From: Actinernus sp. WN-2022
Lineage: Eukaryota > Cnidaria > Anthozoa > Actiniaria > Actinernidae
NCBI GenBank assembly: GCA_030867875.1
Contig: JAOWCC010001634.1
Location: 36,847,867 to 36,911,866 of the forward strand
Direction: 5' to 3'
DNA: 64,000 nucleotides
The notes beneath the pieces are model-generated. The model was not told the DNA's origin. It saw only the letters and a list, made by a program, of their open reading frames with translations, and did not search any database. Below, piece after piece: positions 34,641 through 44,739 of this stretch; position 1 is the first letter of the stretch; each line of letters starts with the position of its first letter. Position numbers and translations under genes: made by a program.

Positions 34641-35879
34641 GAGAAGATCTGATGAATACGGATGATGAAGACGAAGAAATGGAGTCGGAGACTGAGGAAG
34701 ACAGAGCTTTCTTAGATGATGAAGTGGAAGAGCAAGATCCTTCATTCTACCGGGCATTCAATCGAGAGCGGGGAGAGCAGTGTGTTGAAAATCAACCAAA
34801 CGTAGGCAATGCACAACCAAAGAAAAAGAAAAAAGTAAAACCGTTAAAAAAGCTAAGAGATAGATTGGATGAGTACTTGAAAGAACTTCCCGTCCTGGGC
34901 TTCAATTCTGGCAAGTATGACTTGAACGCCGTCAAAGAATTTCTCTTCCCCGTCCTGGTCCAACATGAGCAAGTAAAGTTCACCATAAAGCGTAACAACA
35001 ATTTCATGTGTTTGAAAACTGAACATTTGCGCTTCTTGGATGTGACCAACTTCCTCGCTCCTGGGTTCAGTTACGCGAAATTCCTGAAAGCCTACGATTG
35101 CCCTCAAACCAAAAGCTTCTTCCCCTACGAGTGGTTAGACTCCCTGGACAAATTAGACCACTCTTCTCTTCCTCCTCACGAAAGTTTCCACTCCTCCTTG
35201 ACCAACTCCAACATTTCTGACGAAGACTACCAGTACTGCCAGCAAGTTTGGAACGAAAATAACATGCAAACGTTCCGTGACTTCCTCATCTGGTATAACG
35301 ACCTCGATGTTCAGCCCTTCTGTGATGCCTTGGAGAAAATGTCTGCCTTCTGGAAAGCCCGAAACATCGATATGTTAAGGCAAGGTATTTCTATCCCTGG
35401 AATCACCTTAACGTACCTCTTCCAAACCCTTCAACCTGGCACACACTTCTCTCTCTTCGATGAGAAAAACAAAGACCTCAACTCCTTGTTCAAGAAAAAT
35501 ATGGTGGGCGGATCCAGTGTCATCTTCTTTTTCGAGAAAAAGAGATGGAAACACAAGGCAAGGAACCGAAAACATGTAAAAACATCGTGGGATACGACGC
35601 CAACGCCCTCTATCTCTCGGCCTTTATGCAGAACATTCCTACCGGATCCTTTACCAGACGACGAGAGGAAACCGAATTCAAGAAAGAAAGTTCCACCAAA
35701 ATGGCTGACGAGTGGTTGGCCGGGGAAAGTGAACAGCGAGGGATCCATATCGGACATCAGATGAATGATACGGAAAAGCGTATCGGTGACAGAAGGCTCC
35801 CCAGTCGATGGATTCCACGGACCAACTCAGACCGTCTTCCAGTTTCAAGGTAGAAAATAATGTTTGACAGGGAAAAACA

Positions 35880-36095
35880 TTTATTTCACTCACTCATTTA
35901 TTTATTCATTCATTTCACTCACTCACTCACTCACTCATTTATTTATTTATTCATTCACTCATTCCTTTCACCATTAATTCATTTAGTTCACTCACTCGTT
36001 TATTTATTCATTCGGTTCACTGTTTATTCATTCATTTCACTCGCTAATTTCACTCACTCATTTAGTTCATTCATTCATTCATTCATTCATGCTTA
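35880..36095. repeat. ATTC/ACTC microsatellite in PolB intron
   Basis: Imperfect repeats of cattcatt, cactcact and atttattt fill the intron between motif A and the TPR region. A shorter version is in the equivalent intron of copy B (61,660-61,730). Confidence 0.85.
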
Positions 36096-37794
36096 GATTC
36101 ATAGATATATAAATTATTTATTTATTCATTATTTTCTATTTTCCAGGATGTTGGTATCACGGCCACGATTGTCATCTTAACCGAGGGAAAGAAATGAACG
36201 TGAAGAGGAACAAACCCATGACTGAGTTATTGGAAGAAACGCGAGCGAATTCTCAATACATTCGGGATGAAGGCTATCACCTTGTGGAGATGTGGGAATG
36301 TGCGTAACGGATGTTGAAGAGAAGCAATCCTTTCTTACAACGGTTCTTGGAAACCAAGTTCTGCCGCCCTCTAGACAAGTTCAACACCATGGACAAAAGC
36401 CACATCCTCAGTGCCATTAGGAATGAAGCCTTGTTTGGTGTGGTCGAATGTGACATTTCTGTACCAGAACATCTTAAAGATCATTTCTCGGAAATGTGTC
36501 CAATCTTTAAGAACACAAAAAATTGTCGTGAAGACATAGGCGACTTCATGAAAGGGTTTGCCGAGGAACACAAGATTATGCCTCAACCACGACGGAGTTT
36601 GATAGGGAGCTACTTTGGAGAAAGAATGTTATTGGCCACACCTTTCATCCAATGGTACTTGGAGCACGGTTTAGAAGTGACCAAAATCTATCAAGTGGTT
36701 GAGTACACGCCTTCCCCCTGCTTCCAACCCTTTGCTGACGCTGTCTCAGATGCCAGACGGGTTGGGGATGTCGACCCTCACAAAGCCATCATCGCGGATA
36801 CTATGAAACTGGTAAGTAAATCTCAAAAAATAACATATTAATGCTATTATACGAACAGAGGGATACTAATTTTATTTTCAACAGGTTGGCAATTGTAATC
36901 GCGTGATGACTCATTTTATTATTGTTTTTTCTATAGGTGGGCAATTCCAACTACGGAAAGACGATCACCGATCAAGAGCGTCATCGTGAGGTCAAGTTCT
37001 GCGAAGAAGCCAAAGCTTCGCAACTCATCAACACACCCTTCTTCCGACAAATTGATAATATAGATGATGACACTTATGAAGTACAGTCCTGTAAGAATTT
37101 TTTTTTTAAATATTCCTATGCAGATAGGTTTTTTTGTGTACCAGTATGCCAAACTACGTATGTTACAATTTTATTTTGATTTTATAGATAAGTATCTGGA
37201 CCGTTCGAATTTTCAATACTGTGAAATGGACACCGACTCTGCCTATATTGCCATTTCTGGAGAGTCTATCGAAAGTTTAGTGAAACCAGAACTCAGAGCT
37301 GAATTTAATCAGGATAAAGTTACCTGGTTCCCTAGCACTGATACGCCCGAGCACAAAGCCTACGATAAGAGAACGCCCGGTCTGTTTAAGGAGGAGTGGT
37401 CTGGTGACGGTATTATTGGTTTAAGTAGTAAAATGTACTATTGTTTTGGCGCTTCGGATAAGTTTAGTTGTAAAGGTGTCAACAAGAGATGCAACGACAT
37501 TGTAAAAGAGAAATATCTCAATGTATTACTAACCAAGCAGTCTAGCTCGGGTATCAATAAGGGTTTTCGTGTTGTCAACAACACCATGTACACCTATCAG
37601 CAAGTCAGGGCTGGGTTTTCTTATTTTTACCCTAAGCGCAAAGTACAAGAGGATGGTGTGACCACTTTACCTCTAGAGATATAAACGTAGAACCAAGTGC
37701 TGTAAAATAGTTATATTATCGTAAATAGTATTTTCAAGCTTAATGTAAACAGTTATTTTATTCTTACTTAAAATTTACAAATGTACAAACTTCC

Positions 37795-37800
37795 AATAAA
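37795..37800 (+). terminator. Poly(A) signal AATAAA after PolB
   Basis: It lies 110 bp after the PolB stop and before the next ORF. Copy B has AATAAA in the corresponding gap (63,355). Confidence 0.5.
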
Positions 37801-37937
37801 TGTGTTATGGAAATGAACACGTCTCTATTCATTTGTCCTTTTCATCCTGTTTATCCTATTTGTCCTGACAAATTACGATAAAACTTCAAGTTTTCTAGTT
37901 TTAAAATCATTTGAGTTCATAACATGCAAACGTTAAC

Positions 37938-38147
37938 ATGTCCAAACGGAGTTGTAGGAATTGTCCAGTACCAAATTGTGGATCCAAATATTTAGTGAAA
38001 CTTTCCAATCATTTAGCTGATGTCCATCATTTACCTAGCGAAAAACACAAGAAATATTTACAAGAGGCAAAATTACAGAAATATAAAGTCGTTCGAGACT
38101 ATAATCTATTGGATAGCCATTGGTTGATTCCTAATGAGAAAGGCTAG
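37938..38147 (+). CDS. Small zinc-finger ORF (69 residues)
   Basis: It reads CPVPNCGSKYLVKLSNHLAD followed by VHH, giving a C-x4-C-x12-H type single finger, then a basic lysine-rich tail. It is intact here and lies between PolB and the ATPase; the B copy (63,483-63,700) has an in-frame stop. A nucleic-acid-binding accessory role is inferred from the finger and the position only. Confidence 0.6.
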   Translation: MSKRSCRNCPVPNCGSKYLVKLSNHLADVHHLPSEKHKKYLQEAKLQKYKVVRDYNLLDSHWLIPNEKG

Positions 38148-38175
38148 GGGTGATATATACGCGTGAACAACTTAA

Positions 38176-38835
38176 ATGTTACCATTTGGCGATATGTACC
38201 CAAGACTGAAACACCCCTTTGGAGCGGTGATAGCCGGACCCACTTGCTGTGGAAAAACCCAGTTTGTGAAACGTCTTTTGCAAGCCGGTGAAAATTCAAT
38301 TGATGGCGCCCCCGAGAATATTCTTTGGTGTTATGGATTAGATCAACCCGCTTATGAAGAAATGCAACAAACCCTTCCCAACATAACATTTATCGAGGGA
38401 ATACCAAGTGACCTGGAACCTAGGATTAATCCAAGGGTTCGCAATCTTGTGGTTATCGATGATTTGATGAGTAAAGTCAGCAGTGATAAAATAATTTCGA
38501 ATTTATTTACCAAAGGCTGTCACCACAGAAATATGTCATGCATATTTATATTGCAAAATATTTTTCATCAAGGCAAAGAAATGAGAGATGTCAGTCTCAA
38601 CTGTCATTATTTGGTCCTTTTTAAATCTCCACGTGATAGTAGTCAAGTGAATCATTTAGGAAAACAAATGTTCCCGGGAAACGTAAAATATATGCAAGAA
38701 GCCTTCGATGATGCGACCGCAAAGCCTCATGGGTATCTATTATGTGATCTCAAGCCTCAGACGCCTGATAACTTCCGGTTACGGACCAATATATTTCCGG
38801 GAGAAACACAGTATGCCTATGTCAAAAAGGTATAA
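38176..38835 (+). CDS. A32-like DNA packaging ATPase of Polinton A
   Basis: This ORF of 219 residues is intact. Walker A is GPTCCGKT (about residues 21-28), Walker B is LVVIDD (about 91-96), and FILQN (about 124-128) matches the following conserved strand. This is the FtsK/HerA-type genome-packaging ATPase that is standard in Polintons and related viruses, where it pumps DNA into capsids. Copy B begins at the equivalent of Met7 (38,194), which is therefore the more likely start. The stop codon abuts the next ATG. Confidence 0.88.
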   Translation: MLPFGDMYPRLKHPFGAVIAGPTCCGKTQFVKRLLQAGENSIDGAPENILWCYGLDQPAYEEMQQTLPNITFIEGIPSDLEPRINPRVRNLVVIDDLMSKVSSDKIISNLFTKGCHHRNMSCIFILQNIFHQGKEMRDVSLNCHYLVLFKSPRDSSQVNHLGKQMFPGNVKYMQEAFDDATAKPHGYLLCDLKPQTPDNFRLRTNIFPGETQYAYVKKV

Positions 38836-39111
38836 ATGGGAGTGTATAAACTTGAACCGTTCATTCTACCAGTGAGAAACAACTTTCACCACTTGAAAGT
38901 GTTGGCTACCAGTAAACCCCATCAAACCAAGGCCCTACTGAAAGTCGCCGACGATCCATTGATTCACAGCCTTTGCGAGTGTGTGCTCAACGTTCTGAGA
39001 GCCACAGTCCCTATAACACCCCAACAAAAGAACAAGCTTGAAAAATTTAGAAATCCTTTACTAGCCTTGGCACAGAAAGGAGTTCCCTTGTCGCGTAAGA
39101 AAATACTTTAG
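38836..39111 (+). CDS. Conserved small Polinton protein (91 residues)
   Basis: It begins on the base after the ATPase stop. It reads MGVYKLEPFILPVRNNFHHL and ends LSRKKIL, with a leucine-rich middle and a basic end. Small ORFs of this kind next to the ATPase are typical of Polinton-like elements; the function is not known to me. The frame is intact. How it is translated in a eukaryotic mRNA from this position is unclear. Confidence 0.65.
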   Translation: MGVYKLEPFILPVRNNFHHLKVLATSKPHQTKALLKVADDPLIHSLCECVLNVLRATVPITPQQKNKLEKFRNPLLALAQKGVPLSRKKIL

Positions 39112-39181
39112 TACAACACGGTAGAAATTTCCTTGGAATTCTACTTCCTCCGGTATTAAAAGTACTTGAAAGTATTCTATA

Positions 39182-39931
39182 ATGCTTTACACCAAGAAAA
39201 TGGTTCTAGTACCAGAACAAACTTTGGAAAAATTCCAACAGCGGCAAAAAATAACAACAGCACCGCTGACTACCACGCTAACATTGTTGGACCAACAAAT
39301 GGAACAGATACTCAACAACAAAGAATTGTCAGATGAAGAAAAAACTCGCCAGTACACCCAAACGCTTCAAAACTACCTCACGTATTACCATCAAAGAAAA
39401 GACGAACCTTTATCCGTGAACGTAGTTCACCCAATACATGAAGAACAAACTGTCGAAGAGCCAACCGAGAAAAAATCTGAAGTGGACGAACAAATAGAGC
39501 AAGACATTATTCGTGGTTTACCGAAAACACTAAAAACCCGTGGAAAGTTATTGATCGATAAAATCAAGGCAAACCCTAAAATCATGGGGTGGAATTCTAG
39601 CGGCCAATTGATTTTCGATGATAAACCCGTGACGGGTTCCCATGTTAGTGATTTAGTGGGTGATTTATTGCGCGAGCGAAAAGGATTTGAACCGGTCGGA
39701 ATGCATGTGTTTGCCCGTGGTTTGGCACAAATGAATGCCCCCGAAGATTTAATTAGAAATGAAAAGAGGCGAAGTATGCTTAGAGAGTACAAGACGAAAA
39801 AAGCAGAGGATCAAGATCACAGTCGAATATTACCAACTCCGCCATCTTCCTCAGCCAAGACCCCAGGACCGATGAGAAGGACTAAACATAGAGCTAATCA
39901 TCCCGTACGATGGTTAAATTTTCGATCTTGA
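39182..39931 (+). CDS. Conserved Polinton protein (249 residues)
   Basis: The N-terminal 100 residues are helical and rich in Gln and Glu (LEKFQQRQKI, LLDQQMEQIL). A compact region at about 115-205 follows (GLPKTLKTRGKLLIDKIK, MGWNSSGQLIFDD, LLRERKGF), with a basic Pro/Ser-rich tail. This family regularly sits behind the ATPase in Polinton-like elements; a virion or core role is an inference. Met7 is an alternative start. The frame is intact. Confidence 0.6.
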   Translation: MLYTKKMVLVPEQTLEKFQQRQKITTAPLTTTLTLLDQQMEQILNNKELSDEEKTRQYTQTLQNYLTYYHQRKDEPLSVNVVHPIHEEQTVEEPTEKKSEVDEQIEQDIIRGLPKTLKTRGKLLIDKIKANPKIMGWNSSGQLIFDDKPVTGSHVSDLVGDLLRERKGFEPVGMHVFARGLAQMNAPEDLIRNEKRRSMLREYKTKKAEDQDHSRILPTPPSSSAKTPGPMRRTKHRANHPVRWLNFRS

Positions 39932-39985
39932 AAGCTGTAACTAAGAATTAGTATCGATGAACTAGACTCTTGTATTACTTGTAAC

Positions 39986-40000
39986 TTTATTAATAATAAA
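39986..40000. terminator. Overlapping bidirectional poly(A) signals at the convergent point
   Basis: TTTATT (39,986-39,991, signal for the minus strand) and AATAAA (39,995-40,000, plus strand) lie within 15 bp, between the last plus-strand and last minus-strand genes. The compact layout is what one expects where two transcription blocks meet. Confidence 0.6.
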
Positions 40001-40025
40001 CAAGTGTTAAACGAATTACAATGAG

Positions 40026-40550
40026 TTATTTGCTACGCTTTGACAGTGATTCTTGGTGGGTTACAAGCTTTTTACGATAGTGATGAATTACAAAACCACA
40101 ATGTTTGATTATGAAGTGATACACCAGTGCATCATTCCTTCTCGTGTTTTTACTAAAACGATTTACAATGGTTGACATGCTAATATTTCGGGACCGATTT
40201 AATAAATCGTACAAACAATAGTTTCCACACACATTAGAGCTTAGGCTTTGTAATCATCTATTGTTATAGGTCCATTGCGTAGAGTTCTGTTCTAAAAAAT
40301 CTTGAAATGCTTGAGTGTGATCTTGGGGTTTCAGTCCATAAGAGTCCAAAAACTCTGCTTTTTTGTCTTTATCAAAATAAAAAGCGCATCAATGCGATCC
40401 GGGTTGTCCACTCGTATCCACGTTGGCTACAAAAGCTGCTGGAAATGAATTCACTTCTCTTGGTAGTCGGTCTGAAGCGTAAACACCTTGAAAGCTTTTC
40501 CTTGTGTAGGAGTCCTTTTGTAATACAGCAGTGATTTGTTTGGTATTCAT
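40026..40550 (-). pseudogene. Adenain-like cysteine protease of Polinton A (broken)
   Basis: The minus-strand frame starts at ATG 40,550. It shows a segment ending QPGSH (candidate catalytic His), then EFLDSYG (acidic residue), then NVCGNYCLYDLL, the catalytic-Cys motif of adenovirus-type proteases. Such proteases mature Polinton and adenovirus virions. Two in-frame TGA codons interrupt it, one right after the His (about 40,394) and one near 40,263, so only the C-terminal 68 residues remain open. Its start codon abuts the stop of the capsid-like gene. Confidence 0.72.
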
Positions 40551-42125
40551 TTAGCTGGTCCAATTAAAGTTTACGTTCCTGTTAGCATCGATTTCGATCA
40601 AAGAATCAAATTCAGCGTAGATAATAAAGTTGGCTGTACGTACTTGGTAGAGGTACACCAAACTGAAGACCAAGTCGGAGATTGCCTTGTTTTATAGGTG
40701 AGATATGTGGTCCAGCCGAGAGATCTGGACTCAAGTCGAAGGCATACAATGTATAACCATTGGCATAATCTTGTCGGCTAATCTGATTGCCTTGGTTGTG
40801 AAACAGGGTTCCCGTTCCCAGGAACAGACTCATATACCCCGTCAGATATTGCTGTTCGTCAAAGTTTAACTGTAGCGCTTTCATAGGAGTAGATTCTCCG
40901 TTGATGTAGACACCGACTTGTGTGGCTTTGAAATGTTGAAAGTGGAACGGATTCTTTTTATAGGATCCGTTAAAGGGATACCCGAGTGAAAAACACATTG
41001 GGGCTCAAAAGAATCTTCAACATGTTCTTTGTTCAGAAAATGTATTAAAATTTGATCAAAGGTTTTTAGTATTAAGAACGAGCACCTCAAAGTTGGCCCC
41101 ACGAATACATGGGCGCCGCCATCTTTGTTTGCATTTACGGAAGTGACGTCACTTCGTCCCACCAGCGTTCTCACTCTCTCACTTATAAGGTGTTTTTAGG
41201 ATGATAAACGCCTTAACTGTACCTCACATACATTGTAGTTCTTATACTTATTCAGAAGTCACTCGAGTCTTTTAAGCCATGTCGTTTTGCTGTTATTAAA
41301 TGGCAGTTACGAGACCTTGTTGTTCGTCTGATAATTTCTCGCCTTCCCAATGCTTTTCTTCTTCCTCCCAGTCTTCTGAACTTTTCTCATAATGTCGTCT
41401 TCATCATAATTCCGGTTTCTGTAAGAATTCCTCTGCAATCTCGATGAAAATATATCCACTTTAATTCCGAGCGTGTGAAAACAAGTAGCCGCGATACGCT
41501 GGTGGGACGAAGTGACGTCACTTCCGTAAATGCAAACAAAGATGGCGGCGCCCATGTCTTCGTGGGGCCAACTTTGAGGTGCTCGTTCTTAATACTAAAA
41601 ACCTTTGATCAAATTTTAATACATTTTCTGAACAAAGAACATGTTGAAGATTCTTTTGAGCCCCAATGTGTTTTTCACTCGGGTATCCCTTTAAAGGCGG
41701 TATTTTCTACTGGACCCAGGACGAATCGTTTAGGGGTTTGGCCTAGAAAGACATCATCATCATCAGAAGATTTGACCACTGGGGAGCGACATCACTTTGC
41801 ATTCTACTCGGCGAATAGGATAGAGGACTGGTGAGTGCCGTAGGGCTGCTGCGTGACCGAGAAAGGTGTCATTGTAAACTTTCACTTTACGAATATACAA
41901 GATGGATTTTTGTTCTTCGCCATAGACAGGTAAAATATCTAGTTCATCAAACATCTTTGCCTTGCACAAAGTTTTTGCATCTATCTTTCCTTTAGGAAGT
42001 AATGCACAAAGGTGATGGATCTTTTCCCGATCCTCAGTATTTGGATCGTACAGAACTGCCGACATTAATTTTAACATCTCGTAAAAAAAACAGTGAACTT
42101 TTAAAGAATCTAGGCAAATGATCAA
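40551..42125 (-). pseudogene. Capsid-like protein (hexon-type candidate), truncated and split
   Basis: The C-terminal part (40,551-40,973) contains NPFHFQHF, GVYINGES and GYTLYAFDLSPD, a block shared by the F54H12.2-like proteins common in invertebrate virus-like elements. The upstream part (41,695-42,125) has ILYIRKVKVY, YPIRRVECK and FLGQTPKRF. Together they match the second half of that family in order, which I take to be the Polinton major capsid; this is from family knowledge and not tested. The N-terminal half is missing, and the first 50 residues of the upstream ORF are unfamiliar. Breaks: frameshifts near 41,780 and 40,635, and a 717-bp insertion at 40,974-41,690. Confidence 0.55.
40974..41690. 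mobile_element. 717-bp foldback transposon with TTAA target duplication, inside the capsid-like gene
   Basis: The ends are 'agggatacccgagtgaaaaa' and its reverse complement, with inverted arms of about 190-200 bp. TTAA flanks both sides (40,970-40,973 and 41,691-41,694). TTAA duplication with AGGG ends fits Kolobok- or piggyBac-type elements. No transposase is encoded. It landed after the Polinton inserted, since it splits a Polinton gene. Confidence 0.88.
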
Positions 42126-42218
42126 TTCAGTATCACATTCTGGCTTTATTTTACATATATAGTATTTCTAAAAGAGACTTGTCCGCCAAGCGCCGTTACA
42201 GGTATTACAAATAGTTCC

Positions 42219-42701
42219 TTAGTAACACAGAGTTCTCTTGCATACTGAGCACTGTTTGAGCTGAGTCAAAGGTGGCTTTCCGCCAAACGTAACATTTGGT
42301 ACTAACTGTTCTTCAACATCTCCCGGTTCAGTCGTCATTGAGGAGGTATCTTGCTCTTCTACTGCTGTAGTCTTCAGGATAGCATTTTGTCTCTGAAGTG
42401 TTGGACGAAAAACCTCTTCTGGTTCATCGGATATTTCAGTCTGTCGTGGATTCCTACGATCAAAGGCTTCATAGTCCGGATCCTCTGGGTTTTCGGATAT
42501 GTATTCAATAAGATCATCCATCTCCTTCACAATGTCTTTGAGGTTGATCCACTCATCTACTGTCAAAGCAATTCCCTCCTTAGTGGGAAATTTCTTGTTT
42601 TGGCCTTGAATGTACTTTCGAATATGAACTCTCATCTTGCCATGGAAAATGTTAGCGCTGGCGTGGTAGCCTCGATGTCCTAGCTTGTAGATCACTTCCA
42701 T
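42219..42701 (-). CDS. PC4-like ssDNA-binding protein of Polinton A
   Basis: The ORF starts at ATG 42,701, at the inner edge of the right TIR. Residues about 20-65 read KMRVHIRKYIQG ... GIALTVDEWINLKDIV, the pattern of the PC4/Sub1 single-stranded-DNA-binding and transcription cofactor fold. An acidic linker follows, ending in CSVCKRTLC, the first half of a zinc-ribbon-like motif. A second pair of Cys codons lies downstream in another frame, so the end may be frameshifted. A role in replication or transcription of the element is inferred. Confidence 0.72.
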   Translation of the reverse strand: MEVIYKLGHRGYHASANIFHGKMRVHIRKYIQGQNKKFPTKEGIALTVDEWINLKDIVKEMDDLIEYISENPEDPDYEAFDRRNPRQTEISDEPEEVFRPTLQRQNAILKTTAVEEQDTSSMTTEPGDVEEQLVPNVTFGGKPPLTQLKQCSVCKRTLCY

Positions 42702-43112
42702 CTTGTTCACTTCTCAATTTCGAATAGGTGTAGAGTCGATCGATCTTGTTGCTACTCAATTTCTTGAATGTATTTAGGGTCGATCGCTCCTGGTTTTAGA
42801 GAAGACCCCAAACATTTGCCCAAACATGCCCGAATAGATCGATGACCTCATTCAAAGAAGTAATTGATAATCCTCTGAGTTAATGAGATTCCACTTTATT
42901 CATATGATGCACTTTAATCATGAGCGCGCCTTAAAAATGAGCATACCGCCTTAAAAAAGGGCGTACGCCCTAATTAATTTATGCATGACCTAAGACAAAA
43001 GGACTGTGACGCCATCTGAATTAATGAGAGCGCCTTAAAAATTAGCATAGCGCCCTAAAAATTAGCATAGCGCCCTAAAAAAGGGGCGTAATTCCATGCC
43101 TCTCCTACTACT
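42702..43112 (-). repeat. Right TIR of Polinton A
   Basis: It is the reverse complement of the left TIR with scattered differences and one extra 'gcgctatgctaattttta' unit. It ends at the PC4-like start codon just as the left TIR ends at the PolB start codon, so each terminal repeat also acts as a 5' UTR and probable promoter. Confidence 0.88.
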
Positions 43113-43118
43113 ACGCTC
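43113..43118 (+). repeat. Right target-site duplication ACGCTC of Polinton A
   Basis: It is identical to 30,236-30,241 and is followed by 'aaactatgattattgg', which continues the interrupted host repeat. Confidence 0.9.
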
Positions 43119-44434
43119 AAACTATGATTATTGGTCTCTAGTTTCACCTTTGACATATCTTATTTACGTTGTCGATCATTTAAAACATCTTTCTTTCAAG
43201 GTCAGTTTTGCTTTGTTCGGGCCATGACCCTACTTACAATAGGAGCACATGTAAAGACACCTGTATTGCTTGAGAATTATTCTGGTCAAGGACATCTGTC
43301 TACCACAGAGATCCATTGTTTGTAAATGACATAAATACGGAACGAATACTCTTGTAAGTTGCCAGTCGTTGAGACCGGTAATAAAGTACGTTACTATCCA
43401 ACCTTGGTTGTCGTCAGCTCTACGAGAAACCGCTCAGTTAAGGAAAAGCCTCCCTGACAATACTACCGCGGGAGAAGGAGTAGCGACACACGAGAAGGAG
43501 TAGTGACACACAAGAACTGAACTTTTAATCCTGGAACAGACTTTTCTTTTACGTTTTTTTAACAACTTTTTAGAACAATTTAATTAAAACCCCCGGAGGC
43601 CTGTTGATTGGTCAGTTCCAGTCCGGATATGGTTGTATCCCGTGATAGCCACAACATTTTTCGCACTACTTCACATAATTTCTTTTCTCGAACAATTTTT
43701 TTTCTCAGCCGGAGGCTTGTGCTTAGGAGATATTGGAAAAATCTCTAGAAAGGAACTTAGTTATGCAACAAAGGAAATTAGTAATTAAACAAAGAAATCG
43801 CTATCCACAAATGAATGTTTAATGACCAAATTAACATTTAACTTAGCTAACGGGTTGTTAGTAATTATTAAGTACTTTAACTAGTCGAAACAAAAGATTA
43901 ACGGATTCTTACAAGTTTCCACCAATCCTTATTTATTTATTTATTCAAACATTGAGACTAAACCAATCAGTTTCTCCTTTACATAACATGTCTTGCTGTG
44001 ATTCGCTTGTTACAGTATCACCTGTTGTAACCTGGTATGACAATAATGTAATAAATGATATAAATAGGAGTACAAAATATTGTAAAATCAGAGGTCGCTG
44101 AGTTTAGCCTTAGCTGAACCCCAGAAGAAGAAACTACGCTGATACCAAAGATACTTCGTGTCTCTTGATTCCAAGTCTCATACCTTGCGCAGGGTGAATT
44201 ACGTGCCCAGCCAAGTCGAGTAAGTTCTACCAAAGCTAGTCCATCCCAAACCAGAAGTTGTACAAACTGCGCACCGAAAAGAGATGGTACGATAACACGA
44301 TAGTTTCAGTCAAAATATACACGCTGCCCTATAAAAATGTTCCAATTTACTGGCAGGTTCCAAATCAGTACCAGACCTCTTTCATGACCTTTTGTTTCTT
44401 GTAATGTTAATTACCAGATTGTCAAAAAGGCCAC

Positions 44435-44625
44435 TGTAAAGATGTGTTAGACAGAGTACAAACTCAAACGTATAGGACTTGAATATATAGTTTAATTCCA
44501 AGTATTGTTTTAGACTTCGAGCTTCCATGCGTGTGACTTAATGGTCTGAATCAACATTGAATCAAATAACAGGGGTGTTGGATTACTGTCTCTGAGCCAT
44601 GTCATTAACGAGGCATCTCGTTACA
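44435..44625 (-). repeat. 3' LTR of the Gypsy element (191 bp)
   Basis: It begins TGTAA and ends TTACA, a 5-bp terminal inverted repeat of LTR type (TG...CA). The adjoining minus-strand sequence AAAAGGGGAAACA (44,626-44,638) is a polypurine tract immediately upstream of the LTR, as required for plus-strand priming. Confidence 0.8.
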
Positions 44626-44739
44626 TGTTTCCCCTTTTAAACAAAACAAATCATAGATACAATATATACAATAGTGATAAGATACTATGCACTAGACTGT
44701 TAACAGTGTATGTGACCAGCTATGGTGCTGTCACCTCGT

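Larger units (their letters stand above)
30641..37684 (+). pseudogene. polB: Zinc-finger/family B DNA polymerase fusion of Polinton A (spliced, broken)
   Basis: Exons by alignment with copy B: 30,641-30,724, 30,805-30,882, 30,957-31,022, 31,157-31,210, 31,290-31,625, 32,488-about 33,170, 33,666-35,849, 36,147-36,811 and 36,937-37,684. The N terminus has three C2H2 fingers (CETCGKVF, HCNKKFSR, CNTCGEQF). The polymerase has Exo I (TYDFECMFD), Exo II (GFNSGKYDLN), Exo III (WYNDLDVQPF), motif A (GYDANALYL), motif B (KLV/GNSNYGKT, split by an intron) and motif C (MDTDSAY). Protein-primed PolB replicates the element. Lesions: GA at the first donor, TAA in exon 3, frameshift in the second finger, a deleted donor near 33,175, frameshift near 34,190, TGA at 34,472, a deletion near 35,530, TAA at 36,305 and a frameshift near 37,100. 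Confidence 0.88.
30242..43112 (+). mobile_element. Polinton/Maverick element A, complete (12,871 bp), inactivated
   Basis: The ends are 'agtagtaggagaggcatgg' and its reverse complement. The terminal inverted repeats are about 410 bp, and a 6-bp target duplication and an empty paralogous site are present. Cargo in order: plus strand zinc-finger/PolB, small zinc-finger ORF, A32-like ATPase, 91-residue ORF, 249-residue ORF; then minus strand protease, capsid-like gene and PC4-like gene. The two gene blocks converge at about 40,000. Polintons are virus-like DNA elements that usually also carry a retroviral-type integrase; none is recognisable here. PolB, protease and capsid-like genes are broken, so the copy is not autonomous. 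Confidence 0.93.

Noticed and set aside
35860..36096. 78-residue Ser/His/Ile-rich ORF
   Set aside because: It is a translation of an ATTC/ACTC microsatellite inside a PolB intron.
36147..36307. TAA at 36,305 as a reassigned or recoded codon
   Set aside because: Copy B has Trp there and A has many other lesions, so a simple nonsense mutation is sufficient.
37064..37684. Separate 206-residue polymerase-like gene
   Set aside because: It is the last exon of the PolB gene (motif C) after a frameshift, not an independent gene.
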